Part shown: piece after piece, positions 22,566 to 32,756 of the stretch
How the letters are laid out: every line of letters begins with the position of its first letter
Numbering within the stretch: the stretch's first letter is position 1
DNA from: Xenorhabdus eapokensis
GTDB lineage: Bacteria; Pseudomonadota; Gammaproteobacteria; Enterobacterales; Enterobacteriaceae
Reading direction: 5' to 3'
DNA length: 64,000 nt
NCBI RefSeq assembly: GCF_001908105.1
Contig: NZ_MKGQ01000006.1
Coordinates: 62,001 to 126,000 of the forward strand
Notes under the pieces: generated by a model
Database searches by the model: none
What the model was told of the DNA's origin: nothing
The model's input: only the letters and a program-made list of their open reading frames with translations
Made by a program: the position numbers and the translations under genes

Positions 22566-24470
22566 ATGAATGATAATATCGCTCGCAAAATGCAACAGAC
22601 CTATAACATCGCATACTGGGGTGGTGGCTATTACTATGTCAATGATCTGGGTAATGTCAGTGTTTGCCCAAACCCTGACTTACCGGGAGCTCAAGTTGAA
22701 CTCGCCACTCTGGTGAAGAAAGTTCAGGAAGAAAAAGAACAGTTGCGTTTGCCGGCATTGTTTTGTTTTCCCCAGATTTTGCAACATCGCTTGCGTTCGA
22801 TTAATGCCGCATTTAAACGTGCCCGTGAATCTTATGGGTATCAAGGAGATTACTTCCTTGTTTACCCGATTAAGGTCAATCAGCACCGCCGCGTTATTGA
22901 GACATTGGCAAATGCTGATGAACCGATTGGATTAGAAGCCGGTTCCAAAGCGGAATTAATGGCAGTGCTGGCTCATGCAGGCATGACGGGAACTGTGATT
23001 GTTTGTAATGGCTATAAGGATCGCGAATATGTCCGTCTGGCGTTGATCGGTGAAAAGCTGGGACACAAGGTGTATCTGGTTATCGAGAAGATGTCTGAAA
23101 TTGAGATGGTACTGGAAGAAGCCAAGCGCCTGAATGTTATCCCGCGCTTGGGCGTTCGTGCTCGTTTGGCATCCCAGGGTTCTGGCAAGTGGCAGGCCAG
23201 TGGCGGTGAAAAATCTAAGTTTGGTTTGGCTGCTGCGCAGGTATTGCAATTAGTTGAAAGGTTGCGTTCAGCAGGGCGGTTGGATAGCTTGCAATTGCTG
23301 CATTTCCATTTGGGTTCCCAATTGGCAAATATCCGCGATGTGGCGACGGGAGTGCGTGAATCTGCTCGTTTTTATGTCGAGTTATCTAAACTGGGTGTCA
23401 AGATCCAGTGCTTTGATGTGGGTGGGGGTTTAGGTGTCGATTATGAAGGGACACGCTCTCAATCAGAATGCTCGGTTAACTACGGTTTAAATGAATACGC
23501 GAACAACGTTATTTGGGGGATTGGTGATGCGTGTGAAGAACATGGCCTGCCTCACCCAACCGTGATTACGGAATCTGGCCGTGCATTGACCGCTCATCAT
23601 ACGGTTTTGGTCTCCAATGTGATTGGGGTGGAGCACAATGAGTTTACTCAAACAACGCCACCGGCAGAAGATGCGACGCGTCCCCTGACTAGTTTGTGGG
23701 AAACCTGGCAGGAGATGCAATCCGACAGTAGCCGCCGTTCCCTGCGTGAATGGCTGCATGACAGCCAGTTTGATCTGCATGACGTCCATACTCAGTATGC
23801 TCACGGTATGTTGGATCTGTCAGAACGAGCATGGGCGGAAGAACTGTATTTAAATATTTGTCGCCATATTCAGCAAGATCTTGACCCAAGCAACCGTGCC
23901 CATCGTCCGATTATTGATGAATTACAGGAACGCATGGCCGATAAATTCTATGTGAATTTCTCGCTGTTCCAGTCAATGCCAGATGCGTGGGGGATTGATC
24001 AACTTTTCCCTGTTTTGCCGATTGAAGGTCTGGATAAGCCGCTGGATCGTCGTGCTGTTCTGCTGGATATTACCTGCGATTCTGATGGTACGATTGATCA
24101 CTATGTTGATGGCGATGGTGTGGCGACAACGATGCCAATGCCAGCTTATGATCCAGAAAACCCGCCATTGATTGGTTTCTTTATGGTCGGAGCCTATCAG
24201 GAAATTTTGGGTAACATGCATAACTTGTTTGGTGATACGGCGGCTATTGATGTTTATGTTTCAGAAAATGGCGCAGTGACTTATAAGCAGAGTGAGGAAG
24301 GTGATTCGGTCGCCAATATGCTTCAATATGTCAAACTGGAGCCGCAGGTATTATTGACTCGTTTCCGTGATCAAGTGAAATCGGCCGATCTGAATGAAAA
24401 TTTACGGGAACAATTCTTGCAAGAGTTTGAAAGTGGCCTGTATGGCTACACTTATTTGGAAGACGAGTAA
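22566..24470 (+). CDS. speA: Biosynthetic arginine decarboxylase
   Basis: PLP enzyme converting arginine to agmatine, the first step of the arginine route to putrescine. The 634-aa protein has the PLP Lys at about residue 103 ([12 protein letters not shown]) and [18 protein letters not shown]. The glycine-rich phosphate-binding loop is [14 protein letters not shown] and the second-half motif is [15 protein letters not shown] chose the ATG at 22566 because AAGGAGA lies 5 bp before it; in-frame starts at 22551 and 22518 lack such a site. speB follows after 142 bp, giving a complete agmatine pathway as in E. coli. Confidence 0.97.
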   Translation: MNDNIARKMQQTYNIAYWGGGYYYVNDLGNVSVCPNPDLPGAQVELATLVKKVQEEKEQLRLPALFCFPQILQHRLRSINAAFKRARESYGYQGDYFLVYPIKVNQHRRVIETLANADEPIGLEAGSKAELMAVLAHAGMTGTVIVCNGYKDREYVRLALIGEKLGHKVYLVIEKMSEIEMVLEEAKRLNVIPRLGVRARLASQGSGKWQASGGEKSKFGLAAAQVLQLVERLRSAGRLDSLQLLHFHLGSQLANIRDVATGVRESARFYVELSKLGVKIQCFDVGGGLGVDYEGTRSQSECSVNYGLNEYANNVIWGIGDACEEHGLPHPTVITESGRALTAHHTVLVSNVIGVEHNEFTQTTPPAEDATRPLTSLWETWQEMQSDSSRRSLREWLHDSQFDLHDVHTQYAHGMLDLSERAWAEELYLNICRHIQQDLDPSNRAHRPIIDELQERMADKFYVNFSLFQSMPDAWGIDQLFPVLPIEGLDKPLDRRAVLLDITCDSDGTIDHYVDGDGVATTMPMPAYDPENPPLIGFFMVGAYQEILGNMHNLFGDTAAIDVYVSENGAVTYKQSEEGDSVANMLQYVKLEPQVLLTRFRDQVKSADLNENLREQFLQEFESGLYGYTYLEDE

Positions 24471-24612
24471 TCCTGGTTAGTCATTGAACTGCATTAATAG
24501 TCATTCTTGGTCATGTGTTTTGTATAATAGTGTAAATAAGCCTCTGTGTTACTTGTTACTGCCAATATTGGAGACGGGTAATGAGCCAGCATAGGACTTT
24601 TGAGGATATATC

Positions 24613-25539
24613 ATGAGTGTTAGCGCCTTAGGAAACCAAATTGATAACTCTTTGGTTTCAAATGCCTTCGGATTCTTGCGTTTTCCATTGAATTTTCAAC
24701 CCTATTCCAGTGATGCGGAATGGGTAATTACCGGTGTTCCTTTTGATATGGCAACATCGGGACGTGCGGGCAGCCGTCATGGGCCAGCCGCTATTCGTCA
24801 GGTATCGACTAATCTGGCGTGGGAAAGCTGCCGTTGGCCGTGGAACTTTAGCTTACGCAAGCACCTGAATGTGGTGGATTGCGGGGATCTGGTCTTTAAT
24901 TTCGGTGATGCCCAGGATATGAGTGATAAGTTGCAGGCACATGCTGAAAAGGTACTGGCATCGGGTAAGCGTATGCTGTCTTTTGGCGGTGATCACTTTG
25001 TTACTTTGCCACTGCTACGAGCTCATGCAAAATACTTTGGTAAGATGGCGCTGATCCATTTTGATGCCCATACAGATACTTATGCAAATGGCAGTCAATT
25101 TGATCATGGTACGATGTTTTACCATGCGCCAAATGAAGGGTTGATAGATCCTCACCACTCAGTACAAATAGGTATTCGCACTGAACACGATGCAGATAAT
25201 GGTTTTACTGTATTAGATGCAGGTCAGGTTAATGATCGCGGTGTTGATGACATTGTTGAGCAGATTAAAACGGTGGTTGGTGACTTGCCGATTTATCTGA
25301 CGTTCGATATTGATTGCCTCGATCCGGCATTTGCACCCGGTACAGGAACGCCAGTGATGGGTGGATTGACGTCAGATCGCGCCTTGAAAATAGTGCGCGC
25401 CTTACAACCATTGAATATCGTTGGAATGGATGTGGTGGAAGTGGCACCGGCTTATGACCAATCTGAAATTACGGCATTGGCCGCCGCAACAATTGGACTG
25501 GAGTTGCTGTATTTGCAGGCATCGAAGAAAGATCTGTAA
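24613..25539 (+). CDS. speB: Agmatinase (agmatine ureohydrolase)
   Basis: Binuclear Mn enzyme that hydrolyses agmatine to putrescine and urea. The 308-aa protein carries the three ureohydrolase signatures with the metal ligands: [20 protein letters not shown] and [17 protein letters not shown]. The ATG has a GAGGATAT ribosome site. It is downstream of speA in the same direction, so the two enzymes act in sequence. It converges on the phosphopantetheinyl transferase gene. Confidence 0.97.
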   Translation: MSVSALGNQIDNSLVSNAFGFLRFPLNFQPYSSDAEWVITGVPFDMATSGRAGSRHGPAAIRQVSTNLAWESCRWPWNFSLRKHLNVVDCGDLVFNFGDAQDMSDKLQAHAEKVLASGKRMLSFGGDHFVTLPLLRAHAKYFGKMALIHFDAHTDTYANGSQFDHGTMFYHAPNEGLIDPHHSVQIGIRTEHDADNGFTVLDAGQVNDRGVDDIVEQIKTVVGDLPIYLTFDIDCLDPAFAPGTGTPVMGGLTSDRALKIVRALQPLNIVGMDVVEVAPAYDQSEITALAAATIGLELLYLQASKKDL

Positions 25540-25566
25540 TGCATTAATCTTGTCAGTTGTTTTTAA

Positions 25567-25588
25567 AGGCTCATTTAAAGGTGAGCCT
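25567..25588. terminator. Possible bidirectional terminator hairpin
   Basis: Stem AGGCTCA / TGAGCCT (7 bp, 8-nt loop) between the convergent speB and phosphopantetheinyl transferase genes. Minus-direction Us are few and the plus-direction U-tract is about 11 nt away, so the call rests on position. Confidence 0.45.
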
Positions 25589-25641
25589 GTAATTCAATCT
25601 GTTTTTATGCTCTTTCTTTCATAAAATAGCTCAATGTTCCA

Positions 25642-26397
25642 TCACTGCACAATGTACGTCAACACTTGCTGCTGCGGCATTAAGGCAAAATTTCCGTGGA
25701 ATTGCGAGCCAGCTCGATACTCATCAGATAATGTTTGCAGTAGTTTTATGCTTATAGCGTAATCTCTGCAATCAATTGACGTAATTTCAGCCGCATGGAA
25801 ATCAAAGAAGCGTTTTACGTGGGGATAAAGTGCCTTAAACAGACTCTCCTTGACGGAGAACGCAAGAGTAAATACCTGTGTAAAAGGTAATGAGCATTCT
25901 GTCAGTAATTTCACTTCATTATCATTGATGATGCTCGATGAAACACTTTTGATGGTATCTGGTTTAATCTCTTGCTCGATATCTACGCCTATTATTCGGT
26001 AGTTATTGCAAGAAGCCGCAAAGGCAATGGCACAGTTGGTGGAATGAGAAATCGAGCCACAAATGTTGCCAGGCCAGATTGGGGAGCGATCTGGGGCATT
26101 GGTTACCTGAAAACCAGGATAACCCAAACGATTTAAAACTTGTTGAGTGCAATAACGAGCAGCCAGATATTCCGCACGTCGTTTATGTACTGCATTTTGT
26201 AACTGGCTTGGGTAGGTAATGCTACATTCGTTAAATAGCGCATCCCGATAGTAAGACAGATCAAAATACGTTTTTATAACTTGCAGGTCGGCATGTTCTG
26301 ACAGCACACCGGCTTGTATATCTGTAAAAAAAGGATCATTTATGGTAGCGGTTTGAGCAAAGGTAAGGATAGAAGTAAAAGTCATTTTTTTCATCAT
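25642..26397 (-). CDS. 4'-phosphopantetheinyl transferase, Sfp/EntD superfamily
   Basis: Transfers the phosphopantetheine arm of CoA to carrier-protein domains of nonribosomal peptide and polyketide synthases. The 251-aa protein has the EntD-type substrate block RRAEYLAARY (73-82), GSISHS (114-119), the Mg-binding GVDIE (137-141) and FSVKESLFKAL (180-190), all expected for an active enzyme. In Photorhabdus a transferase of this class (NgrA) is needed for antibiotic and siderophore synthesis and for nematode symbiosis; this gene may be its counterpart, but I cannot prove orthology. It stands alone, convergent with speB and divergent from galE. The start could also be the ATG four codons in. 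Confidence 0.85.
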   Translation of the reverse strand: MMKKMTFTSILTFAQTATINDPFFTDIQAGVLSEHADLQVIKTYFDLSYYRDALFNECSITYPSQLQNAVHKRRAEYLAARYCTQQVLNRLGYPGFQVTNAPDRSPIWPGNICGSISHSTNCAIAFAASCNNYRIIGVDIEQEIKPDTIKSVSSSIINDNEVKLLTECSLPFTQVFTLAFSVKESLFKALYPHVKRFFDFHAAEITSIDCRDYAISIKLLQTLSDEYRAGSQFHGNFALMPQQQVLTYIVQ

Positions 26398-26543
26398 GGT
26401 TTTTTATTATTGGCTGCGATTATTAGAGAGCAGATCAATTAAAAATGTTTATGATCTGATTTTGCCATATCTTAATTTTAGTTCACTAACGTGATAACTC
26501 TTTTTATACTCGTCGTTATTATCATTTTTGAAAAGAGGTTATT

Positions 26544-27563
26544 GTGGAAATATTAGTGACAGGTGGAATGGGATATATTGGTAGCCATACTTGTGTTCAA
26601 ATGATTGAAGCGGGAATGACGCCGATCATCATCGATAACCTGTGCAATGCCAATCGTGAAGTTCTGGCTCGTGTTGAAGCATTGACTGGCGTACAGCCAC
26701 TGTTTTATGAAGGGGATATTCGTGATGAATCCTTCCTTGATGCTATTTTTTCCCGTCATCAAATTCAGGCAGTGATTCATTTTGCAGGTTTGAAAGCGGT
26801 GGGTGAATCTGTCGCTAAACCTATCGAATATTATGACAATAATGTCAATGGAACGCTGGTGCTGGTGCGTAGCATGCGTAAAGCGGGTGTAAAAAGCATT
26901 ATCTTCAGCTCATCTGCAACGGTATATGGTGATCCGGATGTTGTGCCTATTACTGAACAGTCTGCGGTAGGCAATACAACTAACCCTTATGGCACCAGTA
27001 AATATATGGTTGAACGCTGCTTGTCTGATCTCCATCATGCAGAAAATGATTGGTCTGTGGTGCTGTTGCGTTACTTCAATCCAGTTGGTGCTCATCCTTC
27101 TGGCACAATGGGAGAAGATCCTCAGGGAATTCCCAACAATTTGATGCCTTATATTGCCCAGGTTGCGGTAGGCCGTCGGGAAAAATTGTCTGTGTATGGA
27201 AATGATTATCCAACAACCGACGGCACTGGAGTGCGCGATTATATCCATGTTATGGATTTGGCTGACGGGCATATCGCTGCCCTAAATGCGGTTGGTAAGA
27301 AAGCGGGACTGCATATCTACAATTTGGGTACCGGAAGAGGTACCAGCGTGCTGGAAATGGTGGACGCTTTTAGTCATGCTTGCGGCAAACCCGTTCCTTA
27401 TGAAATTTGTCCACGTCGTTCGGGAGATATTGCAGAATGTTGGTCAAGCTCGGAGAAAGCCGAGCGAGAACTAGGCTGGAAAGCAAACCGAACTATCGTG
27501 GAAATGACCGCTGATGCCTGGCGTTGGCAGTCTCAAAATCCCAATGGCTACAAAGCGAAGTAA
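26544..27563 (+). CDS. galE: UDP-glucose 4-epimerase
   Basis: NAD-dependent epimerase interconverting UDP-galactose and UDP-glucose, for galactose use and surface polysaccharides. The 339-aa protein has the Rossmann motif GGMGYIGSH at the N-terminus, the catalytic Ser region FSSSATVYG and the YxxxK pair (NPYGTSKYM), plus RYFNPVGAHPSG and GTGVRDYIHVMDLADGH. The start is a GTG with AGAGG before it. It is first of galE-galT-galK, all in the same direction; galM does not follow. Confidence 0.97.
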   Translation: MEILVTGGMGYIGSHTCVQMIEAGMTPIIIDNLCNANREVLARVEALTGVQPLFYEGDIRDESFLDAIFSRHQIQAVIHFAGLKAVGESVAKPIEYYDNNVNGTLVLVRSMRKAGVKSIIFSSSATVYGDPDVVPITEQSAVGNTTNPYGTSKYMVERCLSDLHHAENDWSVVLLRYFNPVGAHPSGTMGEDPQGIPNNLMPYIAQVAVGRREKLSVYGNDYPTTDGTGVRDYIHVMDLADGHIAALNAVGKKAGLHIYNLGTGRGTSVLEMVDAFSHACGKPVPYEICPRRSGDIAECWSSSEKAERELGWKANRTIVEMTADAWRWQSQNPNGYKAK

Positions 27564-27627
27564 GAAACAGCAAAAAATGTTTGGTTTTCTGTAAGGGGTG
27601 TGTGGTGAAAGCAAGGGGGTATCCAAG

Positions 27628-28707
27628 ATGTCAAAGTTGCGATTCAATTTTGTTGATTGTCCACATAGGCGATATAACCCTTTGACGGGTAAATGGATTA
27701 TTGTTTCACCGCACCGAACTGAACGACCGTGGAGTGGAATTGATGAAAAACCACTTCACGTTGCCTTGCCAAGTTATGATGAACACTGTTTTTTATGCCC
27801 GAATAATACCCGTGCTTCAGGTAATAGTAATTCAGATTATCAGGACGTTTATATATTCCAGAATGATTATTCTGCCTTGCTACCGGAGCGGTTTGATATT
27901 AGTCCTACCGATAACCCATTATTTAAAATTGAGCCAGTGAGTGGCGTTTGTCGGGTTCTCTGTTTTTCTCCTGATCACAGCAAAACATTGCCGGAACTGT
28001 CGTTGAGTCAAATCCGTCGTGTTATTGATACATGGAATGCGCAGATTGAGGAGTTGAGCCAGCGTTATATTTGGATTCAGGTTTTTGAGAATAAAGGAGA
28101 AATGATGGGATGTTCTCAACCCCATCCTCATGGCCAGATTTGGGCCAGTGATTTCCTGCCTGATGAGCTGGCACGTAAAGATGAACTATTGCGGCAATAT
28201 TATTGTCAGCAAGGAACTAGTTTATTGGTGGATTATCTCGAAGCTGAGCGCAAAGATGGCGCCCGTACGGTAGTGGAAACTGAATATTGGCTTGCGGTTG
28301 TGCCCTATTGGGCGGTATGGCCGTTTGAAACGATGCTAGTGCCGAAAAATCCTATCCGCCGCATGAGTGAACTGACGGAAGCACAACGTGATGACCTGGC
28401 AGTGGCGATGAAAAAATTGACCAGTCGCTATGATAATCTGTTTCAGTGTGCTTTTCCCTATTCAATGGGCTGGCATTTTGCTCCTTTCTTCGAGCATCAA
28501 TGCGATGACAATGCCATATCACACAAACACAATATTGATCACTGGCAATTACATGCACTGTTTTACCCGCCGTTATTACGTTCATCCAGCGTCCGTAAGT
28601 TTATGGTGGGTTATGAGATGTTGGCGGCAGCTCAGCGTGATTTAACGCCAGAACAGGCCGCCCAACGGTTACGGGATGTCAGCGACATTCATTTTAAGCT
28701 ACGCTGA
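27628..28707 (+). CDS. galT: Galactose-1-phosphate uridylyltransferase
   Basis: Exchanges UMP between UDP-glucose and galactose 1-phosphate in the Leloir pathway. The 359-aa protein has the zinc-site Cys pair (HCFLCPNN), the nucleophilic His in [11 protein letters not shown], and the C-terminal GWHFAPFF. I chose the ATG at 27628, preceded by AAGGGGGT; an upstream GTG at 27598 is in frame but its extension is not family-like. It lies 64 bp after galE and 34 bp before galK. Confidence 0.96.
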   Translation: MSKLRFNFVDCPHRRYNPLTGKWIIVSPHRTERPWSGIDEKPLHVALPSYDEHCFLCPNNTRASGNSNSDYQDVYIFQNDYSALLPERFDISPTDNPLFKIEPVSGVCRVLCFSPDHSKTLPELSLSQIRRVIDTWNAQIEELSQRYIWIQVFENKGEMMGCSQPHPHGQIWASDFLPDELARKDELLRQYYCQQGTSLLVDYLEAERKDGARTVVETEYWLAVVPYWAVWPFETMLVPKNPIRRMSELTEAQRDDLAVAMKKLTSRYDNLFQCAFPYSMGWHFAPFFEHQCDDNAISHKHNIDHWQLHALFYPPLLRSSSVRKFMVGYEMLAAAQRDLTPEQAAQRLRDVSDIHFKLR

Positions 28708-28741
28708 TTTTCACGAGGAAACGTTTCTGGAGGAAAAAGAG

Positions 28742-29896
28742 ATGAAAACTTTAATCCAAAACGTCACTAAATCTTTTGAGGCGTGCTTTAATTATTCTCC
28801 AACGCATTTTTTTCAGGCACCGGGGCGGGTGAATCTTATCGGTGAGCATACGGATTACAACAGTGGTTTTGTCTTGCCTTGTGCGATTAATTTCCAGACA
28901 GTAGTTGCCGCCGCTAAGCGTGGGGATATGCGTGTCAGAGTGATAGCTGTTGATTATCATAATCAGTGTGATGAGTTTGATCTTTGCCAGCCCATTCTCT
29001 TTCAGCCAGAAAAAATGTGGGCGAATTACATCCGTGGTGTGGTGAACTCTTTGGTGGAGAGTGGTTATGCGTTTGGTGGTATGGATCTCGCCATTAGTGG
29101 CAATATTCCACAAGGTGCGGGTTTGAGTTCATCTGCGTCATTGGAAGTCGTGGTTGGGCAAACCATTAAGTCGCTTTATCAACTCGATATTAGCCCCAAA
29201 ATGATTGCATTGAGCGGGCAGCAAGCAGAAAACCAATTTGTCGGTTGCAATTCTGGCATTATGGATCAGTTAATCTCTGCTTGTGGGGAAGAGAATCACG
29301 CCTTGTTGATCGATTGCCTCACGTTGACAACACAATCTATACGTATGCCTGATCAAGTGGTTGTGATGATAATCAATTCTAATAAACAGCGTGGCCTGGT
29401 GGATAGCGAATACAACCTACGCAGACAGCAATGTGAAGAAGCCGCTCATTTGTTGGGAGTGAAAACATTGCGTGATATCACTCTTGAGGATTTCAATGCT
29501 AATCAAACGTTACTCGATACATTGCTCGCCAAACGGGCTCGCCATGTGATCAGTGAAAATTTGCGGACTAAATTGGCGGCTGATGCTTTAAATGCTGGTG
29601 ATTTATTTCTCCTTGGTCAGCTTATGGCTGCATCTCATATTTCCATGCGTGATGATTTTGACATTACTGTCCGTGAAATAGATGTGCTGGTGGCGATTGT
29701 TAAAGATGTGATTGGCGATCACGGCGGCGTCCGTATGACAGGGGGGGGTTTTGGTGGTTGTGTGGTGGCGTTGGTTCTTCCTGATTTGGTGAAAAATGTC
29801 GAAAGGGCGATTGAGCAACAATACAAGGCTAAAACAGGTTTAAAAGCGGATATCTATCTTTGTCAGGCCACAAAAGGTGTAAGCCAACTGGAATAA
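28742..29896 (+). CDS. galK: Galactokinase
   Basis: Phosphorylates galactose at C1. The 384-aa protein is of GHMP kinase type with the galactokinase signature [19 protein letters not shown], the ATP loop [13 protein letters not shown] and the C-terminal [14 protein letters not shown] chose the ATG at 28742, which follows GGAGGAAAAAGAG and aligns with the E. coli start; the reading frame extends upstream into galT. The TGGG codons near 29741-29748 form an uninterrupted run of eight Gs. It ends the gal operon. Confidence 0.96.
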   Translation: MKTLIQNVTKSFEACFNYSPTHFFQAPGRVNLIGEHTDYNSGFVLPCAINFQTVVAAAKRGDMRVRVIAVDYHNQCDEFDLCQPILFQPEKMWANYIRGVVNSLVESGYAFGGMDLAISGNIPQGAGLSSSASLEVVVGQTIKSLYQLDISPKMIALSGQQAENQFVGCNSGIMDQLISACGEENHALLIDCLTLTTQSIRMPDQVVVMIINSNKQRGLVDSEYNLRRQQCEEAAHLLGVKTLRDITLEDFNANQTLLDTLLAKRARHVISENLRTKLAADALNAGDLFLLGQLMAASHISMRDDFDITVREIDVLVAIVKDVIGDHGGVRMTGGGFGGCVVALVLPDLVKNVERAIEQQYKAKTGLKADIYLCQATKGVSQLE

Positions 29897-30240
29897 GTAA
29901 AAGATATCCTGAACTGACTGTCACGGCTTTACAGACTGTGGGGAAAAGGTTGGGATGGATTTGCATTGTTACGGATCAATAGGATAGAAAAATCACGCGA
30001 TAAATTTTTAGTGATTTTATGTCTAAGTGACTGATTATTTTCAATGTAATGGTAAAAATAAATAAATCGTGGGATGAGTTTCTTCACACGGTGTAAAGTG
30101 AAAGACAATAACTTATTGATTATTTAATAAAAATAGTCATTTGTTAGTGGTTGGATCACTTTTAAAGAATGTTTCGATTGTGTTCATATATTGGCTTGTA
30201 TATATTATCGCAGGTTTATTATCACTATGGATTAATAATA
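29897..30240 (+). other. galK-outer membrane protein intergenic region
   Basis: 344 bp, no gene recognised. I see no strong terminator for galK and no promoter I would name for the downstream gene. The upstream in-frame extension of that gene (from 30169) lacks a signal-peptide start and I treat it as leader. Confidence 0.35.
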
Positions 30241-30798
30241 ATGAAGAAGACATTTTTAATTTCCGCAATTGTAGCTGGATTATCCATTACCTCATTGGCA
30301 GCTAATGCTGGTGAGCATACTATTTCTGCGGGATATGCGCAGAGCAAAATTAACATTGAAAACAATAACTTAAAAACAAGCTTAAAAGGTTTTAACGTTA
30401 AATATCGTTATGAGTTCAATGAGCAATTTGGCTTAATTAGTTCATTCACCCATACAGGTTATAACACTAGTTATGACGATCCACTTGGCTATCATGGAGG
30501 AAGCCTTGATTATAATTCTATAACAATTGGACCATCATATCGTTTTAATGAATATATAAGTGCTTATGCTTTAATTGGTGCAGGAGTGGGTAAAGCGTCA
30601 AACACTGAGCATATTAGAATTAGCAAATACAATAGCATCCTATCTTTTAATGATGATACCAAAACAGCAGTAGCTTATGGCGCAGGTGTGCAATTTAATC
30701 CATTGCCGAATGTGGCAATTGATGCATCATATGAATACACTAAATTAGATAGTATTAATCTGGGTACATGGGTACTTGGCGTTGGTTATCGTTTTTAA
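30241..30798 (+). CDS. OmpX/Ail-like eight-stranded outer membrane barrel protein
   Basis: 185-aa exported protein with a clear signal peptide (MKKTFLISAIVAGLSITSLA, cleavage after ANA). The mature part alternates hydrophobic and polar residues, with strands rich in Tyr/Phe (GFNVKYRYEF, LGVGYRF). It ends in a C-terminal aromatic, as outer membrane barrels require. Size and pattern match the Ail/Lom/OmpX group, whose members act in adhesion, serum resistance or host invasion. The exact subfamily cannot be fixed. A start at the ATG of the signal peptide is much more plausible than the upstream extension. Confidence 0.8.
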   Translation: MKKTFLISAIVAGLSITSLAANAGEHTISAGYAQSKINIENNNLKTSLKGFNVKYRYEFNEQFGLISSFTHTGYNTSYDDPLGYHGGSLDYNSITIGPSYRFNEYISAYALIGAGVGKASNTEHIRISKYNSILSFNDDTKTAVAYGAGVQFNPLPNVAIDASYEYTKLDSINLGTWVLGVGYRF

Positions 30799-30809
30799 TT
30801 TAGCTTACT

Positions 30810-30828
30810 AACCAAATATTGGTTTTTT
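30810..30828 (+). terminator. Probable intrinsic terminator of the outer membrane protein gene
   Basis: Short stem AACCAA / TTGGTT with a 3-nt loop, then TTTT, 11 bp past the stop codon. A second hairpin without Us (AAGTTCCGT / ACGGAACTT, 30850-30874) follows 25 bp later. Confidence 0.55.
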
Positions 30829-31010
30829 AGCTAACCCTTTGCCTTAATTAAGTTCCGTTCACCCGACGGAACTTATCACTATATTAAGCATATCGCTTTC
30901 CCTGCTTTTACTTTCCCGCAAATCTTCTAGCGACAATAAAAATGTAGTTTTTCTGCTTTTCATGATGGTTTATTTTTGATTTTTGATAAACCATCATTGA
31001 GATGAGTTGG

Positions 31011-31466
31011 CTATATAGATTTATTGGCAGATGCAGATTTCCGGGCTGATTGACATGCTTTGCGCTCACTGGATTCGCGCTCTTGAATGATTTTTGCTGT
31101 TTCATCTATGGCGGGAAGAGGAAATCCCATATCATCATAGGCACCAAAACCAATTAAACGATAACTGTTTAGCGGAGTATTTATTGGGATACGAAATTCT
31201 TTTTTCTCCCCCGATGCCAAGGGTTCAAATGAATACACTGTCAGCGTACCTGGTTCACATTTAGCATTAAGGGGTAAAACAGCCAGATAGCCCCCTGCCA
31301 CAGGTTGGTCGCCTTTGTTTTGCAGTGTGCCGCCTACAAAGAATTTGTCGTTGGCTCCTAATCCCATATGGAATAACAAATGTGCTTCCCCTTTTGCCCA
31401 TAATGCAGGGGAAAACAGGCTGCCTGCCATTAATATTGCGCTGTATGTGTAACCACGCCATTTCAT
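31011..31466 (-). CDS. Secreted (periplasmic) protein of unknown function next to lipase
   Basis: 151-aa protein with a signal peptide (hydrophobic YSAILMAGSLFSPALWA, cut before KGE), so probably periplasmic. The mature part is predicted beta-rich (GLGANDKFFVGGTLQNKGD, FRIPINTPLNSYRLIG) and ends in a charged helix (IIQERESSERKACQSARK). I do not recognise the family. It starts 35 bp after the stop of a class 3 lipase on the same strand, with a CAGGAG ribosome site, so the two are likely co-transcribed. That arrangement fits an effector and its periplasmic immunity protein, but could also be a lipase chaperone or an unrelated gene. Confidence 0.65.
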   Translation of the reverse strand: MKWRGYTYSAILMAGSLFSPALWAKGEAHLLFHMGLGANDKFFVGGTLQNKGDQPVAGGYLAVLPLNAKCEPGTLTVYSFEPLASGEKKEFRIPINTPLNSYRLIGFGAYDDMGFPLPAIDETAKIIQERESSERKACQSARKSASANKSI

Positions 31467-31501
31467 CTTTATGCTCCTGTTTGTCGATGATGAGTTCCCA
31501 A

Positions 31502-32374
31502 CTATAAATTAATACAAGAATCAATATCACCGTATTTTGTGACTCTTTTGAACACATCTAAATCTAATCTGGCAATGTAGTCGATTAAATAGTGGCTACA
31601 TAACGGCCCATCTGAAATATCTAAATTGGTTTGAGGTTTAAACTCGTTGATATAGTCCAATGAGGCATATCCCAGAATTTTAGGGGGCAGATGAGGTATG
31701 ACATCATCGATATAGTTGAACACTGCAAAATTGCTAAAGTTTTGGGTGACGTGTTTGGAAAATTCTCCGTTTCCTGGCCTTGGGCAGGCAAATAAACAGG
31801 CCGAGTGATCGGCGGTTATAGGGCCAATTTCATACATCAGATAGGATGCAATTGCTGCGCCAAGGCTGTAACCGACTATCGTGAATTGATTATTTATCCC
31901 TAGAAATTGGCTAATCGCTTCAGCTAATTTGAGATTGCTGTAATCACGGTGAGATTCAGGCTCAATAGTAATCAGCTTCATTGAGTCATAGATGCTAAAA
32001 AACCCCATACTGACTTCTATCTTGGGGAAACGGGTCCACGGTGATGTAAAGTTAATCAGTCCATTATGGACATTTTCTAGCAAAATGGTGGGATCGGTTC
32101 CACGTATAGCAATAATATGCTCCTTTGGAGAATGGTTTTTTTCTGTCACTTTTTTTGCCACATAGCCAAAACAGACATGATCGGGCAATTCACCTTTTCT
32201 GGGTGTTACTGAGAAAGACAGATCATTGGCTGAAAGATACGCGATAACTCTCCATCCATCTTGTTCAATGCGCGGATCGGCTGGGGGAGTTGGGTTATTG
32301 TAGTACTGTTCATTCATTTTCGCTGCATATAACACGAATGCCGCAAAATTGGCGGCCTCTCTGTATGTATACAT
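31502..32374 (-). CDS. Class 3 (Lipase_3) alpha/beta-hydrolase lipase
   Basis: 290-aa predicted triacylglycerol lipase or phospholipase. The fold signals are visible in order: oxyanion region IAIRGTD (88-94), nucleophile elbow VGYSLGAA with S170, CPRPGNGEF (197-205), acid D223/D224 in YIDDVIPHLP, and a candidate catalytic H261 (CSHYLIDY). There is no signal peptide or membrane segment, so it is made as a cytoplasmic protein, perhaps exported by a dedicated machine such as type VI secretion. Lipases of this class (Pdl) accompany insecticidal toxin loci in Photorhabdus. The ATG follows AGAGGCACC. The neighbour downstream is a small periplasmic protein. Confidence 0.8.
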   Translation of the reverse strand: MYTYREAANFAAFVLYAAKMNEQYYNNPTPPADPRIEQDGWRVIAYLSANDLSFSVTPRKGELPDHVCFGYVAKKVTEKNHSPKEHIIAIRGTDPTILLENVHNGLINFTSPWTRFPKIEVSMGFFSIYDSMKLITIEPESHRDYSNLKLAEAISQFLGINNQFTIVGYSLGAAIASYLMYEIGPITADHSACLFACPRPGNGEFSKHVTQNFSNFAVFNYIDDVIPHLPPKILGYASLDYINEFKPQTNLDISDGPLCSHYLIDYIARLDLDVFKRVTKYGDIDSCINL

Positions 32375-32756
32375 AGGTGCCTCTTTTGTTTGTTCTTTGT
32401 TGTTGAGGAAATGAGTTATTGAAATGTTTATTTGATGTAATTTAAGTGTATGCCATTTTATCGGATTTTCTGGATTAAGGAATATACAGATTGATTGATA
32501 TTTTATTTAGATTGCAATGAAATTATTATTGTGAGGAGCTTATTTCCAATAACTCACTGTTATTAGAGTTTATTTATTATTAAATGATAAATAAATGAAT
32601 TGGCAGTAAGTTTTAATTTATCAATATCGAATTAATTAATTCTCTTTGGTTATATGTAGTTTTCTTTTGTTCTTTCAAATTGATTGCTATGCAGCGTTAT
32701 CCTTTCCCAATCTGAAAGTGTTATTTGCAAATTTTACCGATTATCAAGAGGCAAAT
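32375..32756. other. Divergent intergenic region, lipase / cystathionine beta-synthase
   Basis: 382 bp, extremely AT-rich (runs such as TTTATTATTAAATGATAAATAAATG). It must hold both promoters. I see no operator I can name. The in-frame extension of the downstream gene from 32646 shows no family similarity. Confidence 0.35.
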
